Below are positions 1 to 11,833 of a DNA stretch of 64,000 nt, piece by piece; the stretch's first letter is position 1, and each line of letters begins with the position of its first letter. The notes beneath the pieces are model-generated. The model saw only the letters and a program-made list of their open reading frames with translations, was not told the origin of the DNA and did not search any database. The stretch comes from Lepas anatifera (lineage: Eukaryota; Arthropoda; Thecostraca; Lepadidae): assembly GCA_034440635.1 (NCBI GenBank), contig JAOTON010000330.1, forward strand, positions 416,001-480,000. Reading direction: 5' to 3'. A program made the translations under genes and the position numbers.

Positions 1-354
1 AGCCTTTAAAATAGATCCACCGGTGCGGTGGCACCGCCCGAGGGCACGGCCTCGCCGCGTGTCACCGGAGCAGTCCTCTGTTCCGCCGGGCCCGAGAAAT
101 CGGGATAGCTCCACTGTCTGGTACAGTGGGGCGTGTGACATTGAGCGTGCGGACATGACTGTCCCGCAAGGGTGCCGATAAGCGTAAGCCCTGCTGCCGT
201 GTACACAGTGTGTGTGCGTGTGTGTGGTGCAAATGTGCAAAAATTTTCCCGGGCTGGGAACGCAAAAATATAATAAAATTAGGCAAAACGCATATCATTA
301 GAACCGCAAAGACGACACAAATATAATGCAATTCAAATAAACGCTCTTTCACCA
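1..354. other. Unassigned left edge
   Basis: No convincing gene is seen. The first 200 bases are GC-rich with a small self-complementary stretch near 17-40 (CCACCGGTGCGGTGG), followed by a short GT-rich run near 206-228 and AT-rich DNA. Short open frames here have no recognisable motif. It may be the flank of the repeat that starts near 355. Confidence 0.4.
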
Positions 355-654
355 TCCGTTACTAAGTTATTCAGTTAAAACCATTTTTCCCATGTATTTC
401 CCATGGAGAGGTATGGCTCGTACCTGACCTTAGGTCATTGATATAAAAAATAACGGAACATATTTTAGAGAACTCGGTGGGGCCATTATGTGATGAGTTT
501 CAATCGGATAAGTTGCTCTCTTCCGACTTATGCTATCTTAAACATTTTTTTAGGTCAGCTCACTTGACCTGTACTGGTGACCTGACCTGAGATATGCTAT
601 CTACGAAAAACAAGAGGGAGGCGGGTACCCGGCCCCCGTCAATGCGCGTGTTAA
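355..654 (+). mobile_element. AGGTCA-rich TTAA-type element, fragment (copy a)
   Basis: The block resembles the copies at 20098-20944 and 34065-35020: an element-specific segment around an 'aactcggtgggg' motif, then a cluster of AGGTCA and TGACCT half-sites near 555-590. It ends with CCCCCGTCAATGCGCGTG and TTAA at 651-654, the same kind of terminus as the 20.1 kb copy. There is no coding capacity. The left end is missing or diverged, so this is a truncated non-autonomous DNA element. The family assignment by TTAA border is an inference. Confidence 0.6.
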
Positions 655-655
655 T

Positions 656-2165
656 CTTGGGGTTCTGAGAGTAATTCCCAGAGTTACTCCCGAGTTTTGG
701 TCTCACGGGCCCCGAGTTGGCCTTAAGCCCGTGAAGGCTAATCTGGGGCCTCTGAGAGTCAGTCTCAGGAACGCCAAAGACTCAGTCTCAGAGGTGCTTC
801 CACCCCCCTCCGGGTGTTAGTCTCAGGGGCGGCCTAGAGTTAGTATCAGAGGACTGTCGGAAGTCATTGCCAGCCCCCCCCCACCCCAGAGACAGCCTCG
901 AGCTAATCTGGATGGCCCCCGAGAGTCAGTCTCAGCCCCCTCCCCCAGAAGAAATCTGGGGGAGGGGGCGAAAATTGGTTTCAGAGATGGTGCCGATAAC
1001 TAATCTCAAGAGCCCGGAGAGATTCTCAGGGGCCCCCAGTTTAGGTCAAGAGGCGCCGTGAATCGTTCTCAGATACCCCCTGAGATCTTATCGTTGGAGG
1101 GGCCGAAAATTAGCTTTGTGTGTGCCGCCAAGTGTTGGTCTTAGGCAGCCCCAGAGCTCAAAGAATTTTTTTTCGAAAATCATATGCCTCGGAAAAAATG
1201 TATCTACGCCCATTGCGTAGCAAAAAAGACAAATTGAAACATGTCGACCGGGCACCATTACCGAAGGAAAGGCAAAAATTAATCTAGTTTTATCATCCAT
1301 AACAGCAAATCGAACAGGAAATTTGGCACTTCAGCAAATTTTTACTCTATTAGCTTAACATCAATAACTACATTCCTAAATATTCTGAAATAAGCAACTT
1401 TCAAATATTTTCGTAGGAAACCAGACAAACAAGGGTAATGACAGAAATTAATGAGCATAATGCCAAAAAGAAAATAGGTATGAAAGGATGAAAATAACAA
1501 TAACGGAGAGAGCGAAGACGATGGATATCTTGGGCGCCTATTGTACTGGTAATTTACTCATTTACAACAAAGCAAGCGTAAGAAAGTAACTGTGGTGAAT
1601 TCAACAGAATCTGTCCACGGAATAGACGTTATATAACGTCCGGGACACGCTACCATATTCCTCGTATTCTTATTCATTTTTTCCGTTTCTTTGGAAATTT
1701 CCTGATTAAAGAGTTCATGGATTCGACACCCGGTAATAATTGGCAATCATTTCCCGTAGAAGAGCATTTCTAGTACTCAAAACGACTGACCTTCAATAAC
1801 GTCATGCCTGATTACCCGAGTGAATTGAGGTAGAGTCAGGTTTAACATTATGCACGCAGCAACATTTGATTTCCCGAAATGTGCCACAAAACTGTTATTA
1901 TAGCCACCCTACCTTATACGTATGGGCCAGCCTTAATATTTGGTGATCTAAATTTACCAACACTTAGATCGTGAAAATCAAGCTATATACAAAATAAGAA
2001 CACTTAAAAAGGCACAGAAAAATTTCCTTCTTGTAAATGTTATAATGCTAAAATACTGTACAAAAAATATAGGAGATAGGCCTCGGTTACTAAGGGGCCC
2101 AACGGCCTGGGGGCCCCCCGATGGTAGTCGGACCCCTCCTTGGCCGAATCCTGGCTACGCCACTT
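656..2165 (-). mobile_element. hAT-like non-autonomous element, truncated
   Basis: Read on the minus strand it begins at 2165 with a TIR-like AAGTGGCGTAGCCAGG followed by a GGTCCGACTACC block. This is the same order as at 25866 in the complete 4.9 kb element, where the TIR is CAGTGGCGTAGCCAGG. About 1 kb (1130-2165) is the reverse complement of 25866-26890; for example a block coding for a shared 'HELFNQ' peptide lies near 1700 and near 26320. The left part (656-1130) is a degenerate 'gagactaactctcgg' array. The other terminus is not seen; copy a of the TTAA-type element abuts at 654. No transposase is visible. Confidence 0.7.
660..1130. repeat. Degenerate GC-rich minisatellite, about 20-25 bp unit
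   Basis: Successive units of the form 'GAG(A/T)(G/C)T(A/T)A(G/T)TCTCAGGGGCC' can be followed, with much divergence and variable unit length. The same sequence type fills 27230-30715. It is interior material of the hAT-like element. Short frames across it are repeat artefacts. Confidence 0.65.
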
Positions 2166-2485
2166 GAGTTACCTTCCTTGAATGTCAAGTCCAAGAAAAA
2201 AGTCATGGGTTCCAGTCTTACCACCATTTCAAGGTCATTGACCCTAGTGCCTTCGGTCGGATGACGTCGCCTAATATGACGTTTATTATGTTATGACGTC
2301 ATAGGCTAGGTCACTTAATCTTGAGCTGAAGGTCGCAGGTTCAAGTCAAGGGTCATAGGTCAAGGTCAAACCTGATTTCCCGAACGACGGTTGCCATAAT
2401 GCTAGTTGCAGTATACGTTATAGGCAAAATGTAATATTTTGACGTCAAAGGTCAATGGCCTTGAACCACCTTGACAAGTTTCAGA
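2166..2485 (+). mobile_element. AGGTCA-rich repeat, left part, interrupted (copy b)
   Basis: This is dense in 'aggtca', 'ggtcat' and 'tgacct' motifs (for example 2327-2372 and 2447-2475), as in copies a and c-f. No TTAA-type terminus is recognised, so the limits are approximate. It is cut at 2485 by the I-like LINE. A 48-base remainder carrying another 'aggtcac' lies at 7000-7047, between the LINE and the gypsy LTR. Confidence 0.5.
2476..2485 (+). repeat. Target-site duplication of the I-like LINE, left copy
   Basis: The ten bases AAGTTTCAGA lie immediately before the LINE and recur at 6990-6999 directly after its TAAG tail. This sets the element limits at 2486 and 6989. Confidence 0.75.
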
Positions 2486-5400
2486 TAGATCCCCAAAGCA
2501 CAAACGTTAAACCACCATGGGTTCAATTCTGCAATGGAACACAAATGGCCTTATCGGGAAATTCCCGCTTTTTTCATCAATATTTGCTGAGAAAAAAACG
2601 GCGCTAGCAGCATTACAAGAGACCCACTTTAGTGATAAAGATAATGATAAATTCAAAATGTCGGGCTACTCTTGGTATCGACATAACGTAAACGCTGCTA
2701 TGCGTAAGGGAGGCACAGCCATCCTCATAGACAATAGCATCCCGCACAGTCACGTGCATCTGGCAACATCACTGGACTGTGTAGCTATTAGCCTGAAAAT
2801 ACAACACGTCCAATTGACGGTTGTTTCAATATACATATCCCCTTGCGACCCTGATCCAACGGATCGGGAACTCGCACAACTATTTAATCAAATAAACGGG
2901 CCTTTGTTATTACTTGGAGAGTTGAATGGTCACCACCCATCCTGGGGCAGCGCCACGTCAAACCGTAGAGGTGAAATTATATATGACGCAATAGGTTCTC
3001 AAAATTTAGTTATCCTAAATAACGGCGCACCAACCCGCCAAGCAACGCAAAGCGGACATTTAGACTCAGCCATTGATATTTCGTGCTGCACGCCTAGAAT
3101 TGCGTCACTGTTTACCTGGGATGTCGAAGACAACCCAGGCATGAGCGATCACCTCCCAATCAAAATTGATATCCCCCAAGGAGCACTCGACCGCGTTGAT
3201 CTGTTTCCCCCTTCCTGGTGTCTAAAACGAGCGGACTGGACAAAATTTGAGGCAGAGGTCGACCTCACACTGGTCACCGAAGGCGACCCACACTCGGCAG
3301 ACATTGAATTAATACTAAGAGCCATAAGCTCAGCAGCACAAGTAGCAATACCAAAAACCAGAGGACCCCGAAAGAAAAACGGAGCCCCATGGTGGAACGC
3401 AGAGATGGCACACGCCAAAGCTCAAATGATAAGAGCCCGCAAGGCATATGAGAGGAGGGCACACAGCCCTCCTCGATATGCACTTCGGGCAGCAAAAGAA
3501 CACTTTCGAAACACGTGCAAGCGGGTTAAAAAGGATAGTTTCAACTCTTTTGCCTCCAAATTCAACCGCTTCACTCCCACCACCCAAGTTTGGAAAACCA
3601 TCAGAGCTTTCCCTGCAAAGCGACCACCCCGTGGACCCTTCCCTCAACTAAAAATAGCTGGCCAACCCATCACCGAAACTAAGGAAGTCATGGATAAATT
3701 TGCTGACCATTACGCCAGTGTCGCAGCTAATAATTCGTACAGCCAGCGCTCCAAAGACCAGGCAGAATGGTGCAAAAAGCACACATTCATCAATTATGGT
3801 AATCGAGAGTACGATAACGTACCATTTACAATGACCGAGCTAAATTACGCCATTAGCAAGTGCAGAAACACTGCAGTGGGCCCTGACGAAATTCACTACT
3901 CTTTCTTCAGGCACCTCAGCCAAACAGCACTTGAGTACCTGCTTTCGGCCATTAACAACATGTTTCTTAGCGACTCTTTCCCCACATCGTGGCGAGACAG
4001 TATTATCATTCCCCTTCCAAAACCTGGCAAAGAAAAAAACAGACCCAAAAGGATATCGCCCAATTTCGCTTACTAGCTGTGCTAGCAAGCTTGTCGAGCG
4101 CATGGTAAACGTTAGACTTCACGAGATCCTCGAAAAGAAACTTGATGCTATGCAATCAGGCTTCCAGCGCGGGCGAGCCACCACTGAAAATTTGGTGAAA
4201 CTGGTCAGTGACATCCAGAATGGCTTTTACAAAAAGCAAGTAACAATAGCTGCATTCCTAGACATTAAATCAGCGTTCGATCGCGTACAAAAAGACGCCC
4301 TCTTGTATAAGTTAAGCAAGCTAGGAGTTCGCGGCCACCTTGCAAAATTTATTGAAAACTTCCTCAAGGACCGAAATTTCAAAGTCCGTTGTGGCACCAC
4401 ATACTCCTACCTGGCAACCCAAGACCAAGGCCCACCCCAGGGTAGCGTTCTGTCCCCCACCCTCTTTCTAGTAATGATCAATGATCTCTTCGCCAAAAAG
4501 CTACCGCCTGGAATAAATTACTCCCTTTTTGCGGACGATGTCGCCATTTGGAAATCCACTGCAATAGATACCAGGCGGTATAATGAGCCAGAATTTCAAC
4601 ATGCAACTACGCAGTTGCAGGATAGCTTAAACGACATCGATAATTGGTGTAGTTTAATGGGTCTATCACTCTCGGCGGAAAAATCATCAGTCGTTGTCTT
4701 TGCCAGAGCGCAGTCCAGACACGACCCTCCACGGCTCCAAATCTCGGGTAAACCTATTGAATGCACCAATAGCTTCAAATTCTTGGGCGTCACCCTAGAT
4801 TCCCGATTGAGTTTCAATGAGCATATCACCAAAGTCGTCTCTAGCTGTCAAAAGCGAGTCAACATTCTCCGCATGCTCGGCGGCACAGAGTATGGCGGGG
4901 ATCGAAAGACCCTGCTTATGCTCTACAAGTCCCTGATACGGTCCATTCTCGAATATAATTCGTTCGTTTTTGACTCGACGAACAAGACCAATAAACTAAA
5001 GCTAGAGCGAGTCCAAAATGCCAGTATCCGGGCAGCCACAGGCGCGCTCTCAGAATCCCCCATCACCAGCCTGCTAACTGATAGCGGGCTATGCCCACTG
5101 CAGACAAGACGCGACGCCCAGCTTATTTCTTACTATATTAAGGTCCAATCCACCGAAAACCACCCGGCAAAACAATGCTTCGCCCATCCCAGACGAGCAA
5201 ATAAAGCCACTCTACAGAAGTGGCCCCCATTTAAGCACAGAGTAGCGAAAACCCTGGAAAGCCTTAATATTGCACTGCCAGCAACAATAGGCAAACCCCC
5301 ACTCTCCCGCTTCTGAACTCGGAAAGAGCCCAAAGTTGAATTTCTTTTCACTTACCGTAAAACGGACTTCTCAGAGGAAGAAGTCTCCCAGAAATTCCTA

Positions 5401-6989
5401 GAGTTCCGATCTTGTAACGCGGACAAGACTTTTATATTTAAAGACGGCTCCAAAATAGGCGAAAAAGTAGGCCTCGGCATCTGGGGGCAAAATATTTGCC
5501 TACAGAAAAGACTTCCGGACAACTGCTCTATCTTCACAGCCGAGGCTGTTGCCATCCTAGATGCATTAGCCATAATCATAGCCCAAAATATCAACTCAGC
5601 CGTCATCTGTTCAGACTCAAAATCTGTCCTGCAGGCCGTTAGTAACGTAGTCAACCCCAGCCACCACGTTATAGCAGATATTCAGAAAGGTATCGATGAT
5701 ACCCCTGATGTGTCTTTTCTTTGGATCCCGGGCCACTGCAAAATTCAAGGGAATGAAAAGGCCGATGAGCAGGCAAAAAAGTCCCTAGAACTTGGAGAGA
5801 TCGCACCCTTAATGTGGTCTGGAGATGATAGCAAAGCTCTCCTCCAGGACAGTATCCGGAAGCAAATTCAAAATAACTGGACCACAAACCACAGCGCCCA
5901 CCTATTCTATATCAAGCCTAACATCGGCTACTGGCCCAGTTCCAACCAAAAGAGTCGTCGGCGCGAGGTTATTCTAACCAGACTCAGAAATAGACACACA
6001 AAATTAAATGCCTATTAGAACGCGGGTACCTGTGGTACCTGCGACGCAATGGAGAATCCCTATCACATACTCATCAATTGTCCCCAGCACAATACCCATC
6101 GGTAACCCATGCTAGACTACTGCCAAATCCATAACATCCCCGTAGACCTAAAAACTCTGCTCGGTAACGACCATCCCGAGCTACTCGAAAAACTCTTTAC
6201 ATTTCTAAAGGACTCTGGACTAGAGAAGTTTCTATAAATCACCCCTCCCAGTATATATGATGGAGGGTGCATAGTGCATCCCCAAACTAGGACTTGCCTA
6301 TTTTTAAATTAACCATTCATGTCATAGATGATCCACTGCAAAATTTAAGCAATAGTTGTTTAACCTTTAAATGGTATATCGTAGGCTAAGGATAGGTTAT
6401 GTTAGGCTAGCTTTGAAATCAGGTTAGGTTAAATAGGTTAGATTTCTTCACCGCAGTGATACCTTTCACTGCGGCTCTATGCTAACCAGACTCATACTCT
6501 TACTAACAATCTAACTGTCCTCTCACACTTCTCTTTTTCTCTGCGCGGCGGCTGCCCAGTCACCTCCGGGTTGCAGGGTAAATTCGCGGCACCCTGGCCA
6601 GGTGTTTAGCGCAGTTTCTAAAATATGAAAATTATTGATTTAACGGAGGATTTCGAGTAACGTAGACAAGCGGACATCAGTAGCTGACACACAAAATTCT
6701 AAATTCCAAATTCTAAATTCAAGGTCTTCAACCACAGAGATAACCTTCGCACTCTGCGGGTCTAAATTTATTAAAAGACCTCCCTTGGCATGGCTATGCC
6801 ATTGCCACGACCGTCCATTCGCAAGCTAAAACATATTGCAACCCATTACTTGAAATAACTCCCGTTGCTTAAGCAGACTAACGTAGCTTGCCCTCACGCA
6901 AAATTCTAAATTTCTCCCACACACTCCTTTAGAGGCGGGCAAAGGTGCTATGCACAGAACGCCTAATAAAAAGCCATAAGTAAGTAAGT
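2486..6989 (+). mobile_element. I-like non-LTR retrotransposon (LINE) with RNase H
   Basis: This is a 4.5 kb element flanked by a 10-bp target duplication (AAGTTTCAGA). It has only 31 bp before the first ATG at 2517, a long decayed ORF with endonuclease, reverse transcriptase, RNase H and a terminal Cys/His motif, and a 3' UTR of about 750 bp (6238-6989). The tail is a short (TAAG)n, like the simple-repeat tails of I-group LINEs. A gag-like ORF1 is absent, so the copy is either 5' truncated at ORF2 or from a one-ORF lineage. RNase H points to the I superfamily; the exact clade cannot be fixed by eye. Confidence 0.85.
2517..6237 (+). pseudogene. LINE ORF2: endonuclease-RT-RNase H, broken
   Basis: The product would nick target DNA and copy the element RNA by target-primed reverse transcription. 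The APE-type endonuclease fills about residues 1-220 (LQWNTNGL, LQETHF, GELNGHH, MSDHLPI). The RT region shows DIKSAFD near 4262, PPQGSVLSPTLF near 4434 and LFADDVAIW near 4528. RNase H follows with FKDGSK, TAEAVAILDAL, CSDSKSVLQA and PGHCKIQGNEKADE (5440-5780). A Cys/His tail motif (CGTC...H....C) lies near 6031-6083. It is dead: an extra A in a seven-A run at 4033-4039 shifts the frame, and in-frame stops lie at 5314 (TGA), 6016 (TAG) and 6103 (TAA). The endonuclease motif usually written GDFN reads GELN, so an expected aspartate is glutamate. Confidence 0.88.
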
Positions 6990-6999
6990 AAGTTTCAGA
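6990..6999 (+). repeat. Target-site duplication of the I-like LINE, right copy
   Basis: AAGTTTCAGA here matches 2476-2485 exactly and follows the TAAG tail. The 48 bases after it (to 7047) appear to belong to the interrupted AGGTCA-rich repeat. Confidence 0.75.
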
Positions 7000-7047
7000 G
7001 AACGTTGCCTCAGATCTTTCCTCCGTTACTTTAGGTCACTTCCTATC

Positions 7048-7274
7048 TGTTCTGGTCTTCTTAGGGAGACACCAGATTCCGTATGTGCGGTGTATTGCAG
7101 TGGAGGTAACGGCCGGCCGGAGACACACACACACACTGACTGCCTGACCCGTGAGGCGGGTCAGGGCACGAGCTAGAGCGTGACGTCAAGCTAGAGCCGG
7201 CCCCTGATAGGGTGGCGCCGGACAACCGATGCAGCCGGCGCGAGCACCTAGTGGTGTCAAAGGAAACCCACACA
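7048..7274 (-). repeat. 3' LTR of the gypsy element
   Basis: It is nearly identical to 19421-19646, differing by a longer CA run and a few point changes. On the plus strand it runs from TGTTCTGGTCTTCTTAGG to GGAAACCCACACA. A TATA box cannot be assigned with confidence. Confidence 0.85.
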
Positions 7275-7285
7275 CGCCCCCTCAT
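7275..7285 (-). promoter_or_regulatory. Polypurine tract-like site next to 3' LTR
   Basis: On the minus strand ATGAGGGGGCG lies directly before the LTR start. Its position and purine content fit the primer site for plus-strand DNA synthesis in LTR elements. The assignment rests on position. Confidence 0.5.
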
Positions 7286-7375
7286 GTTCGCAAATGCGGG
7301 TTACATGCTAACACAACATATACCAAACACATACGGCCACGCAAGACCGTAGACACTTGGATCGCCCGCTGAGTA
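7286..7375 (-). other. Gypsy 3' untranslated spacer
   Basis: About 90 bases separate the pol stop codon (7376-7378) from the purine tract. No further ORF or env-like sequence is present. Confidence 0.5.
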
Positions 7376-7573
7376 TTACATGCACTCGATGAGGCGATCA
7401 GGTCGCCTCCGCGTGCGCTGGGATCGGCGTGGTCCCGTTGTGACGGGCGACGCTACGTTGCAGGCCGCACGCGGGGAAGTGGCAGGTCCAGCCGTTATCA
7501 CCGTAGTGGGGGATGTCAGGGAGGCACTAGATGTTGCCCTGGTGCCAACGTCAGTTGCCGCTGCATCAGGTTT
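7376..7573 (-). pseudogene. Displaced 3' end of gypsy pol
   Basis: The minus-strand frame is open from the target duplication (7557-7573) to a TAA at 7376-7378. It codes for a Ser/Thr/Ala-rich stretch and then a basic end containing RRSQRTRRRPDRL, the kind of tail common at the C terminus of gypsy Pol. The frame is the same as that in which the integrase ORF runs into its copy of the duplication at 14892. It was therefore contiguous with the integrase before the LINE inserted. Confidence 0.75.
7557..7573 (+). repeat. 17-bp target-site duplication of nested LINE, left copy
   Basis: GCCGCTGCATCAGGTTT occurs here and, without a mismatch, at 14876-14892. On the minus strand it follows the LINE's terminal A-rich tail (CATAAA). 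Confidence 0.9.
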
Positions 7574-7804
7574 TTTATGGTCGCCACGGCTTCCGCCGGG
7601 GGTATATTTGACATTTCACATACATGTTTCAAGAACACTGAACTTGTTATACTTTTGCAAGTTCACTTGCGTATTCACAATACATCACACCACATTACAA
7701 TGAGCAATCTTTACATCAGCTCAGGGAAATCGTGCGTAGTTTTTATTTAAAGTGTGTTGTGAGTGTGTGGGTGTAGGTGTGGGTGTGTGGGTGTTAGCAT
7801 GCGT

Positions 7805-7805
<1 letters not shown>

Positions 7806-7881
<76 letters not shown>

Positions 7882-7909
7882 TGTGCGTGTGCGTGTGCGT
7901 GTGCGTGTG
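7806..7909 (+). repeat. (GT)n microsatellite with GTGCGT tail
   Basis: About 36 GT units are followed by GTGC(G)T units. It lies in the 3' UTR of the nested LINE. The His/Thr and Cys/Val frames over it are repeat artefacts. Confidence 0.97.
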
Positions 7910-8035
7910 CATCTGTTCTCTGTATATTGATCTAAAAGGATGCCTTGTGTGGGTTTCTCTATAGCATTTCGCCAGAATATTTCATTGGACACTTCTTTCA
8001 TATTTCTAAGAATTGTTAATGTATCCGGCTGAGGT

Positions 8036-11000
8036 CTAAATCTGCCTGTTAGAGAGGACTTGTCTGCCCATTTGTCCCCATTTTTCGTCGAATTCAGAGT
8101 TTCTGTCTCGTTTCCTTGCAATTCGTTCTTCCTTATCGGCTTCAAGTTGTAAGTAATTGATAAAATGTGCCACGGTTGGTTGTTGTTTTTTTAGACGGGC
8201 TTTAAATATGATCAATTTTGCGACAGTAGCTAATAGCACTTCAATTTTTTGCAGTATTCGAGGCAAGGAAGGAACCAATCCGACTTCTGAAAACGATACA
8301 TGACATTATATTCATCGAATAGCTTCGTTTTTATATTCGGAATAAAGTTTTGAGTTTTTGGGCACGACCAGAACAAGTGTTCCAAGGTTTCAATTGAATT
8401 GGTACAAAAAGTACATAACGCTGTTTCAGATCTCCCTATTGAGTGAAGGTATCTATTGGTTGCTATTATGCGCAATATTACTTTATAATGGAAGGATTGC
8501 AAATAAGTGTTTTTTGTTGTTGTCTGTATTGTGTACATACTCCCTACATAGGGCGATTCTATTCCATCGTGTTTCTATCTGTTTATCCACTGTTGTTGAG
8601 AGAGGTTGTACTTTGTTTTTAAATCCGTAATAAATTCTTGATAAGCTAACTTGTTAGTTTTTACATTTTTCCTGATGAGTGCAATTTGGTAGGGCAAGGC
8701 TGGTTGAGGGAATTTCAGGTTGGTTGCGCATTGTTGCACGTTTCTTGGCAGTCCTCCAATTAATGATTGGTAGCAGAGAAAAGTCATTGGTATGTTTTAC
8801 ATTCTTTTTAGTTCGGTTTGCGTGTAAGGCCTCGCGTTGTCAGTGTTTATGAGGTCGCCGATAAATCGGAGACCCTTTTCATCCCATTTTTTGACAATAG
8901 TAGTTTTAAACTTAGTAAAATTAGAGAACCATAGTTTACTGGTCAATATTTCTTCATCTGGAGGTTCGTAAAGTCGGATAAATTCCGCCCAAGAGAATAA
9001 TACTTCCGACCAAAATTGATTTTGTAGCGTTTTCGCTATTTTCTTCAGTTTTATCTCACCGTAGGTAAGTAATTGCAGCACAGGAGGCAAGTTACGCTTT
9101 ATAAGAAACGCCCATTCCTGTTTTGATGTATATAAACGTTTTATCCATCCTATTTTTAAGCTTTTGATAAAATATGCTAGGTCTGTAACATTTAGGCCAT
9201 CATACATTGCTTTTTGCGTCAATTTGGCACGTTTCACTGGATCATTTCTATTATTCCAAAGAAAGTCATGGATAATTTTTTCCAGCTCCTTTAGGGTTTT
9301 TTTGGGATGGTGTTGGGAGTGAGATGAAAATATGAACTAATTTAGAAAACTAACAAGGATTTTATAACGGTAACCTTTCCTATCAGTGTTAAATTTCGTC
9401 TTTTCCACTGTGTGATTTCCCGTCGAATAGACTCAATTTTATCTGTCAAATTATTATCAGTTATTAAACTATTTGTTTTGTTGAATCTTATGCCTAAGAC
9501 CTTCAATTCGTTGACGAATGTAATACCCGAAGCATCGTTTAACGTTGCACTTGTTGGTCCGATGGGTAGACATTTTGTTTTGCTTATGTTTAGCTTCAGG
9601 TTGGAATAATTTGAGAAAATTCTTAATTCGCCAACAACTGCTCTTAAGGAAGATTCGTCTGCTTTGACAAAAGTTATTAAATCATCGGCGTATTGAGAGA
9701 CGCCAGCCTCCGCTCCTGTTCCAAGTCGGATTCCAGTGAGTTGTGTTGACGTTTTTAGTTGAAAGGCGAGTGGTTCTACCACTAAATTAAACAAATATCC
9801 GCTGGCTGGGTCGCCTTGTCTGATACCTTGACTTAAATAAATTTTTTCTCCTAAATATCCATCAAGCAAAATTCGACAAAAATTTCCAGAATTCAGATAC
9901 AATAAGTTGATCAGCGATCTAAATTGTGGTCCAAAGTTATAGGAAACCAAACTTTGCTCTAGGAAGGTCCAGGAAACAGACTCGAACGCTGCTTCAAAAT
10001 CCGCCGCCAGGATAAGCCCACATTGTTTCTCCTTGTTTAGATAGTCAATAACGTCATAAACAAGCCTCGTGTTTTCCCCTAGATATCTGCCTTTAATGTA
10101 TGCTGACTGAGTTGACGAGATAAGAGTTTCCATGACGCTCTTAAGCCTGTTTGCAATGGCGGCAGAAATAATTTTGAAGTCAGTATTTAACAAAGATATA
10201 GGCCTCCATCCCTTCAGAGACTGTCCGTCTTGGCCTGGCTTTGGAATTAATGTAACTATGCCTTCTCGAAATGAATTACACGTGTTACCTTGCGTTATGT
10301 TGTTGTTAAGGACCCTTAAAAGGAAGGGCCTAGGAACGTCCAGAATTGTTTGAAGAAAGGTGCTGTAAAGCCGTTTTCACCTGGAGACCTTCCTTTTTTC
10401 ATGTTGTTCAATGCTTGTGCAAGCTCGTTCAGGGTTATCGGTTTCTCTAGTTCCAGTTTCTGATCATAGCTTAATTTATTTTCAATTTTGTTTCCTAGAA
10501 ACGTAGAAATATTCATGGTGACCTTTGATCCGGTATATTTCTCCGATAGATGATTTGAGAATTCTTTCAAAATCTCTCGCTTATTAGTGATGAGTTGATC
10601 TCCTTTTTGTAAACAATTTATCGATTTTCGAATTGCGTTTCTTTTTTCAAGGGAAAGAAAATATTTTGAACATTTCTCCCCTTCCTCATGCCATGCTACT
10701 CTGGATCGAGTAATAAGCCCCTGGATTTTTGGCTCCCGTATTTTCTCTAGTCTGTCTTTTGCTCTTGCTAAATCATTATACGTTTCTGAATCTTTATTTG
10801 GAATTAGCTTTTCTAACCGTTCAATTTCGTGCATTATTTTCTTTTCCTCATTCTTTTTCCCCGTATCTTGCGTTTGGAGCAGCGTACAATTTGCCCCCGA
10901 ATCATTATTAGAAGTGTTTCATAAAACAGATTAACATCAATGCTGAGTTCTATTTGGGAAAAGTGCAATGGGTTTGCTGGGAACTCTGCTGTATAAATCG

Positions 11001-11833
11001 GAAGTGCGTACTGGTTGATTTGTTCCTTTATGCAGTCTGTTATACATGTTATATAACTAGGGTCATCCAGGAGACTTTCGTTAAACTTCCAAAGTCCTGG
11101 CCCCCTTTTAAGAGTTGGCTCTCTAATAGACCAGGAGACTCTGCAGTGGTCAGTTCTATACTATATGCAGGAAAAATTTCACAATGGTTTATGTTCTTGA
11201 TCAGTTCGTTGTTTATGAACACCATGTCCAACCTACCATATTTTAATGGATTTGGTCTAGACCAAGTAAACTGATTTTCGTGGGGATGCCGATTACGCCA
11301 TAAGTCAATAAGGTTATATTTTTCGATGGTCTGAAGAAAACGACGTTTTGCGTTTCTGTTACTTTCGTGAATATAGTTCGAGTCTTTCTGGAGGTCGATA
11401 ACAAAATTCCAGTCCCCGGCAATTACTAGATTTTCAGGCACCATTGATTCAATGCATCCTTCTAGTTCGTCGTAAAATTCGGGGTTATCTTCATTTGGGC
11501 CATAAACGCTAACTAAGGTGTACATATTTCCACGTATCTGACAATTTAAAGCTTTAAAATTATCGTTTGGGCCCTCAGTTTCCGATACAATTTCGTGCGG
11601 CAACGTATGTCTGATAAGAATTGAAGTGCCTCTACTCAAATTTGACTTGCAGGCATGGTAACATTCGCCTTTCCCAAAAGGTCAAAATACGGCACTGAAC
11701 GTTTAGTGAGGTGAGTATCTTGTAAAAATATGACATCACATGCAGAATTTTTCAAAAAATCGACGACGTCACGTCTTTTCTGCTGTGAGGCGAGTCCTCT
11801 ACAATTCATAGACATGAATCTTAAATTAGACAT
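8036..11833 (-). pseudogene. L1/Tx1-like ORF2 (endonuclease-RT), broken
   Basis: The product would be the LINE endonuclease-reverse transcriptase. From the 5' end (11833): endonuclease motifs NCRGLAS, FLQDTHL, VSVYGPNED, IAGDWNFVI and YGRLDMVF (to about 11210), a linker with WHEEGEKCSKYFLSLEKRN (near 10690), then RT with LISSTQSAYIKGR, LAADFEAAFESVSW, GIRQGDPASGYLF and QYADDLITF (10193-9650). A C-terminal Cys/His motif (CTFC...H.FWSC) lies near 8345-8440. It is broken by frameshifts near 11640, 11090, 10320, 9340, 8790, 8560 and 8250. Codon use is AT-rich, unlike the GC-rich ORF1 and the gypsy genes around it. Confidence 0.85.

Noticed and set aside
3149..3647. Minus-strand frames inside the I-like LINE
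   Set aside because: Shadows of the plus-strand ORF2, which carries all catalytic motifs.
7721..8145. His/Thr-rich and Cys/Val-rich frames
   Set aside because: Generated by the GT microsatellite in the LINE 3' UTR.
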